The position numbers and the translations under genes were made by a program. From SFEB01 sp964612455 (lineage in GTDB: Bacteria; Bacillota; Clostridia; Christensenellales; CAG-314), in the NCBI GenBank assembly GCA_964612455.1, contig CAZTCB010000012.1:1-35462 (forward strand): a stretch of DNA of 35,462 bases, read 5' to 3'. The notes below the pieces were generated by a model. The model saw only the letters and a list, made by a program, of their open reading frames with translations. It had not been told where the DNA came from and did no database searches. The first letter of the stretch is position 1. Each line of letters starts with the position of its first letter. Positions 15,131 through 23,999 of this stretch are shown here, one piece after another.

Positions 15131-16177
15131 ATGAAGAAATTTATTTGTTTACTTATCTGCGTTACGGTTTGTTTACTGACCTTTGTCGGATGTTCGCAAG
15201 CGACCGTCCTCAACACGACGGCAATGTGGAGCAACGGCGAAACGCTCAACTACACCGTACGCAAAGCAAGTGACGCGGAGCTCGTCTATAGCGAAAGTTC
15301 GACGCTGTTTCAACGCTTTCCCGACGACGTGACGGGGACATACGTCACTCATATCGAGAAAAACGGCGACCTCTACGTCCTCGAAACGACGTACGACGCG
15401 ACGGAAACGTATCGTTTTAACTCTGACGACGCGTTACTTAAAAAAGCGAAAGCCGCCGCCGACGGCTGCACCTTTATCTCTATTGACGGCAACACCGTTA
15501 CGGTAAACGTTTTCGTTAAAAGCGTCTGTTCTTTCAACGACAAGGACTTTTTGCCGCAGAGCAGTTCAAAGGTAATAAAGAGCGCGGTATTTATCAACGA
15601 AACCACCGTAAACGGTAAAATTTACGACTGCGATTGCTCGATCAACGACGTCGACGTCAACGTGTCGTACGATTACTCGTCGAGCAAACCGAAAGCAACC
15701 GTAAAAACCGTCGGTAAAGACGACCGCGTGGTCACGCTTGCCAAAACGTCGACGAAAAAAACGTACGACAACGAACAACTTGCTTTTCTTATCCGCAGTT
15801 TCAAGTGGGACGACCTCGTCTCCAACGGCAGCACGTCAATCGCGGTATTTGACGGTGTGGGCAACGCCTCCGACGTCGCGCTTACGGTAAAAGCAAGTTC
15901 GGGAGGAGAATTTTCTTTCCACCTCGGCGGCGTATGGGAAACGGCTTATTCGACGTACGAGTTTACCTACTACATGGACGGCGAAAACTACGTCGACCTC
16001 AAGGGCAACACCGTAAACGGAAGCGACCGTTTGGTCGCGGAAATCGGTGTGGCGACGGGCGGCGCACCCATTCTCTATTACTTTGACCACGAGTCGTCTT
16101 CGTCTACCTCGACCAACAAAATGGTGAGGATGCAACAGAGTTACGTCGTATTCGATATCGACGTAGCGTCACTGTAA
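15131..16177 (+). CDS. Secreted lipoprotein, unknown
   Basis: 348 residues. The signal peptide MKKFICLLICVTVCLLTF precedes a lipobox VGC with the lipidated Cys21. The mature part has no helices and is rich in Ser, Thr, Asp, Val and Tyr, as expected for a beta-rich extracellular domain. Repeated hydrophobic-aromatic strands (FHLGGVWETAYSTYEFTYY) occur near the C-terminus. Two ATGs are close together (15125 and 15131). GGAG at 15119-15122 is 8 nt from the second and only 2 nt from the first, so 15131 is taken. Driven by a consensus promoter and closed by a hairpin terminator, so monocistronic and probably well expressed. Family not recognised. Confidence 0.85.
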   Translation: MKKFICLLICVTVCLLTFVGCSQATVLNTTAMWSNGETLNYTVRKASDAELVYSESSTLFQRFPDDVTGTYVTHIEKNGDLYVLETTYDATETYRFNSDDALLKKAKAAADGCTFISIDGNTVTVNVFVKSVCSFNDKDFLPQSSSKVIKSAVFINETTVNGKIYDCDCSINDVDVNVSYDYSSSKPKATVKTVGKDDRVVTLAKTSTKKTYDNEQLAFLIRSFKWDDLVSNGSTSIAVFDGVGNASDVALTVKASSGGEFSFHLGGVWETAYSTYEFTYYMDGENYVDLKGNTVNGSDRLVAEIGVATGGAPILYYFDHESSSSTSTNKMVRMQQSYVVFDIDVASL

Positions 16178-16190
16178 ATTAAGTTTAAGC

Positions 16191-16246
16191 AAAAAGCATG
16201 ATACACAGATTTTTATACGAAAATCACGCGTGTCATGCTTTTTTGT
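16191..16246 (+). terminator. Terminator of the 15131 lipoprotein gene
   Basis: AAAAAGCATGA...CAC (16191-16206) pairs with GTGTCATGCTTTTT (16230-16243). An inner GATTTT/AAAATC stem sits in the loop, and a long T-run follows. Confidence 0.8.
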
Positions 16247-16288
16247 TTTTTTAAGTTTATTTTTTTTACCGACGGCAATAATATCGGT

Positions 16289-16774
16289 ATGTTATTGTTG
16301 TTGTTGCGTTTTATAAAAAATCATCTCGACCAAGGACGAAGTCTCACGGAGGCATTTAAAGACTTTGCCGCCACGTACTCTTATACGCCAAAAAGCGTGC
16401 GAAAGTGTTTTTACTCTGCCCTGAAAGGTTTTGAAAACCACCCGTCCCTGTTAAAACGGCTGGAAATAGACATATCGGTATTTAAAAACCCCGCAAATGC
16501 GTTTAACGTCCATGCGGTCAAAAGGTATATCGATTCCAACGGCGGAAATTTAGACAAATGTTTTTTCGCACTGTGTCTCGGCGATAAACACGAGGCAAGC
16601 GCATTGCGCGCGAGGTTTAACGAGTTTTATCCCGACTTTAAAGAAACTCACCCCGCCCCGTCTCCGTCAAACGAAGATTTTTTTAATTCGGACAACTTTC
16701 AACGCGCGATTGACGAAAACATACTGAAACTACAGGCAAATTATTTTAACTGCACCCCGTCCGCACGCGTTTAA
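16289..16774 (+). CDS. Small unknown protein, helix-turn-helix-like N-terminus
   Basis: About 161 residues from the ATG at 16289; the frame continues upstream to an ATG at 16235 that lies inside the preceding terminator, so it is not used here. No ribosome-binding site is visible at 16289. A TAATAT (16279-16284) sits so close that a leaderless transcript is conceivable, but its -35 (TTTATT) is poor. The N-terminal 60 residues (SLTEAFKDFAATYSYTPKSV, then RKCFYSALKGF) look helical. Their spacing resembles the helix-turn-helix of RsfA-type sporulation regulators ('AF...A...T...V...'), a weak resemblance only. The protein is soluble. It ends 8 nt from the converging spmB stop. No function assigned. 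Confidence 0.55.
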   Translation: MLLLLLRFIKNHLDQGRSLTEAFKDFAATYSYTPKSVRKCFYSALKGFENHPSLLKRLEIDISVFKNPANAFNVHAVKRYIDSNGGNLDKCFFALCLGDKHEASALRARFNEFYPDFKETHPAPSPSNEDFFNSDNFQRAIDENILKLQANYFNCTPSARV

Positions 16775-16782
16775 TCCGTTTT

Positions 16783-17292
16783 TTACATCAACCGACAAAG
16801 CGCGCACCCCAACGCCGCACCGAAAAAACTGATGACCAACGCGCACAAAATCGCCACCCATATCTTTTTTACCTTGGTGTGCGCAAAATACACACCCGCC
16901 ATATAAAAAACGGTATCGCTACCGTTAACTATCATGCAGGCGCACCTGCCTATATAGCTGTCGGCACCGTATTTATCAAAAACGTCCGACAACATCGCGA
17001 TACTACCGCTACCGCTTATCGGGCGCAGGACGACGAGATAAGAAAGCTCGTCGGGAATTCCGAAAAACCCCGTCACGGGAGACAAAATACGCCCTATCGC
17101 TTCGTCCAGACCGCTTGCCTGCATCATCTTTAATACCAGCATGATAACCAATATGGTAGGAAAAAGTTTTACCACGCTTTCCGCCCCTTCTTTGGCCCCG
17201 ATTAACATTGCGTTGTACGGGGCTTTTCTTTTTATCGCCGCGACGACGAGCAAAAGGATAAAAATACCCGGCACGATATACGATACCATCAT
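16783..17292 (-). CDS. spmB: Spore maturation protein B
   Basis: 169-residue integral membrane protein of the nucleoside-recognition (Gate) domain family, needed in Bacillus for spore core dehydration and heat resistance. Seen are an N-terminal helix, KRKAPYNAMLIGAKEGAESV, the Gate segment with VLRPISGSGSIAML, and VNGSDTVFYMAGVYF. The ATG at 17292 overlaps the spmA stop as ATGA, which points to coupled translation. A longer frame from 17322 would overlap spmA deeply and is not preferred. Length is close to the 176 or so residues of the family. Confidence 0.93.
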   Translation of the reverse strand: MMVSYIVPGIFILLLVVAAIKRKAPYNAMLIGAKEGAESVVKLFPTILVIMLVLKMMQASGLDEAIGRILSPVTGFFGIPDELSYLVVLRPISGSGSIAMLSDVFDKYGADSYIGRCACMIVNGSDTVFYMAGVYFAHTKVKKIWVAILCALVISFFGAALGCALCRLM

Positions 17293-17924
17293 GCCACCGC
17301 CCGCACGTCGTCTTGCTGGCATTCGTTATCTTTCGCCGCCACCCATGTGCTGTGTTTTGTCGATTTTTCGCCGTTTGGAGAAAAAAATAAAAAGGCACAC
17401 AATATACTCAGTGCCGTCGTCGCAACCGTCACGATAAGGCAGGGCAAAAATATGTCCGACGGATTGCCGCTCCCTGCCGACGCCCGCAATCCCATCACGG
17501 TGCTCGGCAATATTTCCAACCCGCTCGCATTGAGCAAAAACAGCATTGCCATACTGCGCGTCAAAACCTTTTGATTTTTACCCATCTCCTCCGTCGCCTT
17601 TATTGCGGTAGGAGTGCTCGCGTTGGCTACCCCTATGAGATTGGCGGAAACGTTGACGGTGACGTATTCTTCCGCCTTGACCGACAGCAAGCCGAACAAT
17701 CTCCGCGTAACGGGACGCAATAAAGTCCCCAACGCATTCAACGCCCCTATACTGCGCATTATTTCGATAAATCCGAGCCATACGCAGTACGCTCCCGCCA
17801 GCTTGACGCACAGCTCGAAACTTTGCGAAACGCAGTTGGTCATCACCGTCAGCACTCCGTCCGGCGATACGAACAACATTCTGACAAGGCTCGCCACCAT
17901 CAATACAACCCATACTCCGGACAT
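17289..17924 (-). CDS. spmA: Spore maturation protein A
   Basis: 211-residue partner of SpmB, also a Gate-domain membrane protein. Seen are WLGFIEIMRSIGALNAL, NVSANLIGVANASTPTAIKA (about 90-109), MLFLLNASGLEILPSTVMGL, a C-terminal helix pair and a short polar tail. GGAGG and AAGGAG lie upstream of the ATG. The pair is first and only in its transcription unit; expression in the mother cell or forespore is expected from family knowledge. Together with spmB it is the best evidence that the organism makes endospores. Confidence 0.94.
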   Translation of the reverse strand: MSGVWVVLMVASLVRMLFVSPDGVLTVMTNCVSQSFELCVKLAGAYCVWLGFIEIMRSIGALNALGTLLRPVTRRLFGLLSVKAEEYVTVNVSANLIGVANASTPTAIKATEEMGKNQKVLTRSMAMLFLLNASGLEILPSTVMGLRASAGSGNPSDIFLPCLIVTVATTALSILCAFLFFSPNGEKSTKHSTWVAAKDNECQQDDVRAVA

Positions 17925-18115
17925 TTTACTCCTTTCCTCCGGCTTATATTATGACTTGCGACGACGCGTTATTACCGACGCGGCTACAAAAAAAGATTTT
18001 TCCGCCGCACCGACCAAGTCGCTAAAAACATCTCGGTGTTTAAAACGCCCTCTCGGTAATGACGAAAAAATCTTTCGTTTTTCAGGTTTTTTTGATGATT
18101 TTTCGCGCTTTTTCG

Positions 18116-19087
18116 CTACCTGTCCTCTCTAAAATAATTGAGACCGAGCGACGCCGGCGGTTGCGTTTCTTTCTTGCCTATTATACTCGTAACGATTAAC
18201 ACTATCACGGTAATGACGTAAGGCAATAGTTTAAGCAACCTCATTTGCGCAAAACTGATACCCACTATGTAGTTTGCCACGATATACAACGCACCGAATA
18301 TAACGGAGCCGAGTATACTGAGGTCGGGTTTCCACATGGTAAAGATGACGAGCGCTATCGCCAACCAACCGAGTCCCTCGATTGTGCTCGAGTTTTCCCA
18401 ACTGCCGCCGATATAATCCATTATATAAAACACGCCGCCCAACCCCGCGATTGCACTGCCGACGAGGGTTGCGCCGTACTTGTACCCGGTAACGTTGATT
18501 CCCTCGGCGTCCGCGGTCGCAGGATTTTCGCCGACGGCTCTCAGGTTTAGCCCCACCGCCGTTTTCTTTAACACTATCGCCGCCACTATCGCAATGGCGA
18601 TTGCGAGATATACGAATATCCCGTACGAAAGAAAAATCTCGCCGAACCAACCGAGTTTATCCGCGAAAGGCAACGACGACTTGATGAGGACGCTTGCCTG
18701 CGAAAAATACAGTCTGTCTACGTATTGGTCCATTATAAATTGAGCGATTCCCGCGCCGAAAGTAGTCAGCGCAAGTCCCGTTATATTTTGGTTACTCTTT
18801 AACGTCACCGTCAAAAAAGAATAAACAAGCCCACCCAGCGCGCCAAACACAGCCGCACCCGTCACCGCCAAAAGCACGAGTAACAGCCATACGCCGAAAG
18901 AGCTCGACGCGGCGTTGGTCTCATTCATAAACAACGAAACGAACAAACAGCCGCCCGCCGTACCCATACACATGATGCCGGGTATGCCGAGGTTGAGATG
19001 ACCCGCTTTTTCGGTAAGAATTTCGCCCACGCAGCCGAATAAAAATACCATTCCTATACTTATCGCGCTGGTAATAAAAGCAATCAT
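18116..19087 (-). CDS. Nucleoside ABC transporter permease (YufQ/NupQ type)
   Basis: 323 residues, a BPD_transp_2-family permease with eight or more hydrophobic helices. Seen are EKAGHLNLGIPGIMCMG (about 26-42), the glycine-rich segment GALGGLVYSFLTV and the conserved cytoplasmic loop GLNLRAVGENPATADAEGI (about 194-212), the usual ATPase-contact region. The C-terminus is LGLNYFRED. The ATG overlaps the stop of the other permease by four bases (ATGA), so the two are translated as a pair. Last gene of the xpt-BMP importer run. Substrate is expected to be purine nucleosides, judging from family and from the xpt/riboswitch context. Confidence 0.9.
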   Translation of the reverse strand: MIAFITSAISIGMVFLFGCVGEILTEKAGHLNLGIPGIMCMGTAGGCLFVSLFMNETNAASSSFGVWLLLVLLAVTGAAVFGALGGLVYSFLTVTLKSNQNITGLALTTFGAGIAQFIMDQYVDRLYFSQASVLIKSSLPFADKLGWFGEIFLSYGIFVYLAIAIAIVAAIVLKKTAVGLNLRAVGENPATADAEGINVTGYKYGATLVGSAIAGLGGVFYIMDYIGGSWENSSTIEGLGWLAIALVIFTMWKPDLSILGSVIFGALYIVANYIVGISFAQMRLLKLLPYVITVIVLIVTSIIGKKETQPPASLGLNYFREDR

Positions 19088-20286
19088 TGTTTTTCCTCCC
19101 CTTGGTTTACGTCGGTCGCCGTTTCGTCGGCACCCTCTTTCGCAGTATCGTCCGCTTTCTTAAACAAAGCGATAAAGTCGCACCAGAGTTTTTTTATCGC
19201 CTGTCCCACGGTCAATCCGCCGCGTACGGTGACTCTGTACGAAATAAAGAACTCGCACCCGATGATGAAGAAATAAATAATACCCACCACGACGTTGGAC
19301 ACGGCGTCGTTTGTGATGCCGCACACGCTTTGCACCTGCCCCATGCCGCGCGTAACGAATACGATAAAGAAAGACGCCAAAATCATCATCAGCGGATTGA
19401 ATTTTGCCAGCCAAGCGACCATGATTGCGGTAAATCCGAGGTTTTGCGCCGACTCGGCATTGACGGTATGGTCCATCGCTCCGCCTATCAGCAACCCGAT
19501 AATCCCGCAAATCGCACCCGAAAGAATGAGCGTGCGTATTACCACTTTCTTTACGTTGATACCGACGTACTTTGCCGTATTTTCGTTTTCGCCGACAACC
19601 GCCACTTCAAAACCGTGTTTACTGTGTTTGTTGTAAAAATAAGAAAACACCGTAAGCACCGCAACGACGATAATAATCAACAAATACTCGTTTAATACCA
19701 CGGGCAGACGAGCGTCGCTCAACTTGTTTAGTACTCCGGAACCGCTCTTGACCACCATGTTGAGCCAACACGCGACCAATCCTGCGGCGATGTAGTTCAT
19801 CATGAGCGTAAACAAAGACTCGTTGGTCTTAAAAAACGCCTTGAATATCGCGGGGATAACCGCCCATATCGCGCCTGCGAGTACGCTGGCAAAAACCATT
19901 ATCACGTTGACGACCGCGTCGGGCAATTTACCGCCGAGATAAAACATGCAAGCGACGGCAGCAAGACAACCCATAAGTATCTGACCGTTGCCGCCGAGAT
20001 TCCAAAACTTCATTTTAAAGGCAGGCAACAGCGCAAGTCCCACGCCCAACAGCAAAGCCGCGTCACGCAAAAACCACCAGATGCGGTTGACTCTGCCGAA
20101 CGTCCCGTTAAACAACTCCAATATAATGGTGAACGGGTTGGTTTTAAAAATAACGGCGCACACTATCGAACAAAACAAAATACCGACTACGATTGCTATC
20201 GCCCTGACGAGTATCGCCGTCTTTAACGTGAGGTCGTTTCGTTTAGAAACGTGAAAAAGCGGTCCTTTGTTAATTTTTCCTTCCAT
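19084..20286 (-). CDS. Nucleoside ABC transporter permease (YufP/NupP type)
   Basis: 400 residues, the larger permease of the BMP-type importer. About ten helices are visible. Features are FWNLGGNGQILMG, the loop FEVAVVGENENTAKYVGI and LGFTAIMVAWLAKFNPL. A charged C-terminal tail of about 35 residues (KKADDTAKEGADET) ends the protein. The start at 20286 is one base past the ATPase stop (TGA-G-ATG), with GGAGG inside the end of the ATPase gene; the frame extends to 20304 without a site. It forms the channel as a heterodimer with the next gene product. Confidence 0.9.
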   Translation of the reverse strand: MEGKINKGPLFHVSKRNDLTLKTAILVRAIAIVVGILFCSIVCAVIFKTNPFTIILELFNGTFGRVNRIWWFLRDAALLLGVGLALLPAFKMKFWNLGGNGQILMGCLAAVACMFYLGGKLPDAVVNVIMVFASVLAGAIWAVIPAIFKAFFKTNESLFTLMMNYIAAGLVACWLNMVVKSGSGVLNKLSDARLPVVLNEYLLIIIVVAVLTVFSYFYNKHSKHGFEVAVVGENENTAKYVGINVKKVVIRTLILSGAICGIIGLLIGGAMDHTVNAESAQNLGFTAIMVAWLAKFNPLMMILASFFIVFVTRGMGQVQSVCGITNDAVSNVVVGIIYFFIIGCEFFISYRVTVRGGLTVGQAIKKLWCDFIALFKKADDTAKEGADETATDVNQGEEKQ

Positions 20287-20287
20287 C

Positions 20288-21880
20288 TCAGCTTTCCTCC
20301 GCAATGCTGTTTTCCGCAGCCTGCCACTCGTCCTCCGTCAGGTTGCTGTCCTTTGCTTTGCCGTACTCTTTTTCTACGGTGAGGTCGCGCGAACCGGTCA
20401 TCATGAGACCGAGATCCTCTTTGGTGACCTTTGACGCATGTACGATACCCATGTTTTTGCCGTGACAAAGCACCATTATCTTGTCGCACAAAGCGAGCAT
20501 GACGTCAAGGTCCTCACCGATAAACAAGATACCCGTTCCCTTTGCTTTTTGCTCGTTGAGTATGTTGTAAATAAGATAAGACGAGTTGATGTCCAGCCCT
20601 CTGACAGGATACGCGGTGATGATTACGTTGGGGTTGGACTCCACCTCTCTGCCGACGAGAACCTTTTGAACGTTGCCGCCGGACAAGCGTCTCACGGGCG
20701 TCTCCGTAGACGGGGTAACGATATCGAGTTTTTCCACCAGCGCCTGCGCGCGTTTTCTTGCCGACTCTCTGTCGACGAAAATCCCTTTACCGTCGCGGTA
20801 GGTCTTGAGCATCATGTTGTCGGTGATACTGAAAGACGGCGCAAGCCCCATACCGAGTCTGTCCTCGGGAATAAAACTCATAGAAATTCCTTTTTCTATG
20901 ATTTCTTTGGACGAAAGCCCCACGATATCCTCGCCCTTGTGCATTATATTGCCCTGTTTGATAGGACGCAAACCCGCTATCGCCTCGCACAGCTCTTTTT
21001 GCCCGCAACCCGCAATGCCCGCCACGCCGAGCATCTCGCCTCCGCGAATATAAAAATCCACGCCGTCTATGGCGCGACTGCCGTCGTCCTTGTCTATCGT
21101 AAGGTTTCGTATTTCGAGCAACGGACGGTCAAAGTCGGTCGCCACTCTATCTATCTTTAAATCTACTTTTTTGCCGACCATGTGTTCGGTCAGCTCTTTT
21201 TCCGTAGTGGAGGCGGTGTCCACCGTCGTAACGTACTCGCCTTTGCGCAGTATCGCGACGCGGTCCGAAATTTCCATAACTTCGTTGAGTTTGTGGGTAA
21301 TGATAATGATAGACTTGCCGTCCTTTCGCATGTTTTTCAACACGGCAAAAAGTTTTTGCGTTTCCTGCGGCGTGAGCACCGCCGTCGGCTCGTCGAGAAT
21401 AAGTATATCCGCTCCGCGATAAAGGACTTTTATTATTTCCACCGTTTGTTTTTCGGAGACTGACATGTCGTAAATTTTCTTTTTCGGATCTATTTCAAAC
21501 CCGTAGCGGGCGGCAATCTCCTCTACGCGTCTATTTATCGAATTTAAGTTGTACTTCTCTTTCAGTCCGAGAACGACGTTTTGAGAAGCGGTAAAAATAT
21601 CCACCAGTTTAAAGTGTTGGTGAATCATACCTATTTTGTAATCGAAAGCGTCTTTGGGGGACGTAATGGTCGCCTCTTCGCCGTTGATAAAAATCTTGCC
21701 TTCGTCGGGAAAATAAATACCCGAAAGCATATTCATGAGCGTCGTTTTTCCGCTCCCGTTTTCACCGAGGAGCGACAAAATTTCGCCTCTCCTGACGCTG
21801 AAATTGATATTGTTGTTGGCTATTACCTTGCCGAAACGCTTGGTAATGTTTTGAAAAACTATTGCGGAGTCTTTTTCCAT
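20288..21880 (-). CDS. Nucleoside ABC transporter ATP-binding protein (YufO/NupO type), two ATPase domains
   Basis: 530 residues with two tandem ABC domains. Domain 1 has Walker A GENGSGKT (39-46), signature MSVSEKQ (139-145) and Walker B ILILDEPTA (159-167). Domain 2 has the degenerate Walker A GIAGCGQKEL (288-297), signature LSGGNVQK (399-406) and NVIITAYPVRGLD (418-430), where the catalytic Glu of domain 1 is missing. That asymmetry is normal for sugar/nucleoside importers of this type. The ribosome-binding site is poor: the nearest purine-rich AGGA is about 20 nt from the ATG. Together with the hairpin at 21914-21945 this suggests much lower output than the binding protein upstream. Confidence 0.93.
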   Translation of the reverse strand: MEKDSAIVFQNITKRFGKVIANNNINFSVRRGEILSLLGENGSGKTTLMNMLSGIYFPDEGKIFINGEEATITSPKDAFDYKIGMIHQHFKLVDIFTASQNVVLGLKEKYNLNSINRRVEEIAARYGFEIDPKKKIYDMSVSEKQTVEIIKVLYRGADILILDEPTAVLTPQETQKLFAVLKNMRKDGKSIIIITHKLNEVMEISDRVAILRKGEYVTTVDTASTTEKELTEHMVGKKVDLKIDRVATDFDRPLLEIRNLTIDKDDGSRAIDGVDFYIRGGEMLGVAGIAGCGQKELCEAIAGLRPIKQGNIMHKGEDIVGLSSKEIIEKGISMSFIPEDRLGMGLAPSFSITDNMMLKTYRDGKGIFVDRESARKRAQALVEKLDIVTPSTETPVRRLSGGNVQKVLVGREVESNPNVIITAYPVRGLDINSSYLIYNILNEQKAKGTGILFIGEDLDVMLALCDKIMVLCHGKNMGIVHASKVTKEDLGLMMTGSRDLTVEKEYGKAKDSNLTEDEWQAAENSIAEES

Positions 21881-21913
21881 AACGGTGTTTTCGTTGTCCT
21901 AAAAAAACAGATA

Positions 21914-21945
21914 TATCCAAGGGGCGTATTTTTGCCCCTTGGATA
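21914..21945 (-). terminator. Intercistronic hairpin after the binding-protein gene
   Basis: TATCCAAGGGGC (21914-21925) pairs perfectly with GCCCCTTGGATA (21934-21945). On the minus strand a T-run (21907-21901) begins seven nt later. It is probably a partial terminator that lets the binding protein be made in excess over the ATPase and permeases, as in many ABC operons. Confidence 0.65.
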
Positions 21946-21975
21946 AAGTGCGTCGATTAAACTATCGGTTAAATA

Positions 21976-23205
21976 TTAGAATTTCGTGTTCAAAAGCTCG
22001 ATACCGTCGATTTGGATATCAAAGTAAGGAGCGGAACGGAACTCGCTCTCGGCAAAATACGTTACGCCGTTTTCGAGCTTGATGACCTCGGTGTCCGCGG
22101 TATAATTCGCGTCGGTGTCGACGTCTGCCATATAGCTGGTGAGATGTGCACCATTTACGGTAAATTTGCTGCAATCGAATACTTTGATTTCGCCGCTGAT
22201 GAGCTTTGCTTTTACTTCGTCGAGTTTAGCCTGAGTACCTGCCGCAGGAGCCTTGGTACCGATATCGGTCAACACTACCGCGTTGTTCTCGAGGGTGCCC
22301 GTCCAGTCGTAAGCGACGGTCTGGTCGTTTTTAACGGAATCGATGAGGTGTTCGCAATAAACTTGCCAGTTAATGCGCGAAGAAACGATAAAGGTTTCGG
22401 GGCAAGCCGTAGCGGTGCTGCCGTTGTAAGAAACGTTGGGGATACCTGCGGTTTCGCAAGCGGTGGGAGCACCCATAGAGTCGGCGTGCTGAGAAATAAG
22501 CGCGGCGCCTTGGCTGATAAGCGTTTCGGCAGCACTTCTTTCGGCGGTTTCATCGTACCACGAACCGGTAAATTGAACCTTCATGACGATATTTTTCTCA
22601 CCGGTGTAGCCGGCTTTAACGCCGAGATACCAGGAGGTGTAACCGGAAATAACTTCCGCATAGGTAAACGCGCCTACGTAACCGACGATGATTGCGCCGT
22701 TTTCATCGAGATTTTTCGCAAGGATTTTGCCTTGGGACTCCATCTCGGCAAGTTTCATACCTGCGGCGACGCCTGCAAGATATCTGCCTTGATAAATAGA
22801 AGCAAACGCATTGACGAAGTTGGAGAGTTTAGCGGTGTGAGCGGTAGTGCCGGTCGCATGGGCAAAAAGCACGTCGCTGTGTTTTTGAGCGGATTCAAAC
22901 AAAAACGCTTCGTGGCCGAAAGAGTCGGCAAAGATGATGTTGCAGCCTTGGTCGACAAGGTCTTCCGCCGCTTCGTAGCAGGCATTGGACTCGGGGATAT
23001 CGGTTTTAATGATGAGTTTTACGCCCTTTGCGTTGCAACCCGCCTTAAAAGCGTCGATAAAGTTTTTGTCGTAGGTCGAGCTTTCGCCGTGCAAACAAAT
23101 AAGACCGACTTTTACGTCGTCATTGTCTTTAGCGCAGGCTGCCAGACCGCAACAAAGAGTCAGGGACATTGCCACGATGAGCAAAATGGTTAACAGTTTT
23201 TTCAT
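21976..23205 (-). CDS. BMP-family nucleoside-binding lipoprotein
   Basis: 409 residues, the extracellular substrate-binding subunit of the importer encoded next to it. The signal peptide MKKLLTILLIVAMSLTLCCG is followed by lipobox LAAC with lipidated Cys24. BMP (PnrA-like) features are KVGLICLHGESSTYDKNF, a strand-helix pattern of the periplasmic-binding type I fold, GRYLAGVAAGMKLAE and WYDETAERSAAETLISQGA. It ends in QIDGIELLNTKF. The start at 23205 is fixed by TAGGAGG; the frame runs to 23265 without a site. It has a likely promoter of its own at 23248-23276 in addition to reading from xpt. Relatives bind purine nucleosides; guanosine or inosine is the best guess here. Confidence 0.92.
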   Translation of the reverse strand: MKKLLTILLIVAMSLTLCCGLAACAKDNDDVKVGLICLHGESSTYDKNFIDAFKAGCNAKGVKLIIKTDIPESNACYEAAEDLVDQGCNIIFADSFGHEAFLFESAQKHSDVLFAHATGTTAHTAKLSNFVNAFASIYQGRYLAGVAAGMKLAEMESQGKILAKNLDENGAIIVGYVGAFTYAEVISGYTSWYLGVKAGYTGEKNIVMKVQFTGSWYDETAERSAAETLISQGAALISQHADSMGAPTACETAGIPNVSYNGSTATACPETFIVSSRINWQVYCEHLIDSVKNDQTVAYDWTGTLENNAVVLTDIGTKAPAAGTQAKLDEVKAKLISGEIKVFDCSKFTVNGAHLTSYMADVDTDANYTADTEVIKLENGVTYFAESEFRSAPYFDIQIDGIELLNTKF

Positions 23206-23247
23206 AAAAATTTTCCTCCTACCCTTTTGGGCAAATATTTTTCTTTT

Positions 23248-23276
23248 AGTATTTCCCGAGGTCATACGACCGTCAA
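23248..23276 (-). promoter_or_regulatory. Possible internal promoter for the binding-protein gene
   Basis: Minus-strand TTGACG (23271-23276), 17 nt, AATACT (23248-23253). It would make importer expression partly independent of the riboswitch ahead of xpt. Confidence 0.45.
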
Positions 23277-23302
23277 GACTCGGATTTAGGCGGCGAAACG
23301 GC

Positions 23303-23875
23303 TCAATCGCGAAAAACTATCTCTCCCGGTTTCATACTGTCTACGATAGCCAGAGAGTAAACGTCCACGCCTTCTTTGCGAAGCCGGTCGCCTCCGTGTT
23401 GAAAGCCCTTTTCTATCGCTATAGCCGCGCCGACAAACGTCGCGCCCGCGTCGCTCACGATTTTTTTCGCCGCGCGCAAAGCCTCTCCGTTAGCCAAAAA
23501 ATCGTCCACGAACAACACTCTGTCGTCCCGTGCGACGTACTCGCGTGGAACCAACAACGTATTTTTCGTAGAGTGCGTATACGAATAGCACTCGGCGGAC
23601 AACGTCTCGCCGTCGACGTTGCTCGTCTTGCTTTTTTTTGCAAAAACCGCTTGACAATCAAAAAACCGCGCAGTAAGACACGCTAACGCTATACCGCTTG
23701 ACTCGACGGTAAGCACTTTGGTCACTCCGCAGTTTTTAAAGTGTAAATATATATCTTCTGCCATATCCGAGACGAGGCGTACGTCAATCTGTTGATTCAA
23801 AAAAGAACCAACCTTCAATACGTCGCCGGGCAAAACCTTGCCCTTAACCGTTATTGCGTGTTTTAACGACTCCAT
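23303..23875 (-). CDS. xpt: Xanthine phosphoribosyltransferase
   Basis: 190-residue cytoplasmic enzyme making XMP from xanthine and PRPP, a purine salvage step. The start MESLKHAITVKGKVLPGDVLK-type N-terminus is characteristic. The PRPP-binding loop is RVLFVDDFLANGEA (119-132), the KKSKTSN segment (80-86) is the flexible loop, and IEKGFQHGG follows near the C-terminus. Length matches Bacillus Xpt (194). GAGAGG lies upstream of the ATG. The leader of about 210 nt carries a purine riboswitch and a terminator, so expression should fall when guanine is plentiful. The nucleoside importer follows, starting 97 nt downstream. Confidence 0.96.
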   Translation of the reverse strand: MESLKHAITVKGKVLPGDVLKVGSFLNQQIDVRLVSDMAEDIYLHFKNCGVTKVLTVESSGIALACLTARFFDCQAVFAKKSKTSNVDGETLSAECYSYTHSTKNTLLVPREYVARDDRVLFVDDFLANGEALRAAKKIVSDAGATFVGAAIAIEKGFQHGGDRLRKEGVDVYSLAIVDSMKPGEIVFRD

Positions 23876-23901
23876 CTCTCGTACCTCTCAAATAAACAAA
23901 C

Positions 23902-23929
23902 AAAAAAACGGATTGAAAAATCAAACCGT
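23902..23929 (-). terminator. Riboswitch-controlled terminator ahead of xpt
   Basis: On the minus strand ACGGTTTGA (23929-23921) pairs with TCAATCCGT (23916-23908), one mismatch, followed by seven Ts. It lies between aptamer and xpt in the place of an expression-platform terminator, giving an OFF switch on ligand binding. Confidence 0.75.
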
Positions 23930-23999
23930 CCGCCAATATAAAAGAAATAACGAAAAGACTATAACACCATATGCATTACAACCCCGATACGTCTTTTTT

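Noticed and set aside
17946..17974. Possible sporulation sigma-E-like promoter (CATAATAT) before spmA
   Set aside because: The -10 resembles CATACAAT but no convincing -35 is found at the required distance.
18070..18110. Stem CGAAAAAATC/GATTTTTCG after the last permease gene
   Set aside because: AT-rich, loop over 20 nt; too weak to call as the importer operon terminator.
22012..23193. 393-codon plus-strand open frame
   Set aside because: Antisense shadow of the BMP-family lipoprotein gene.
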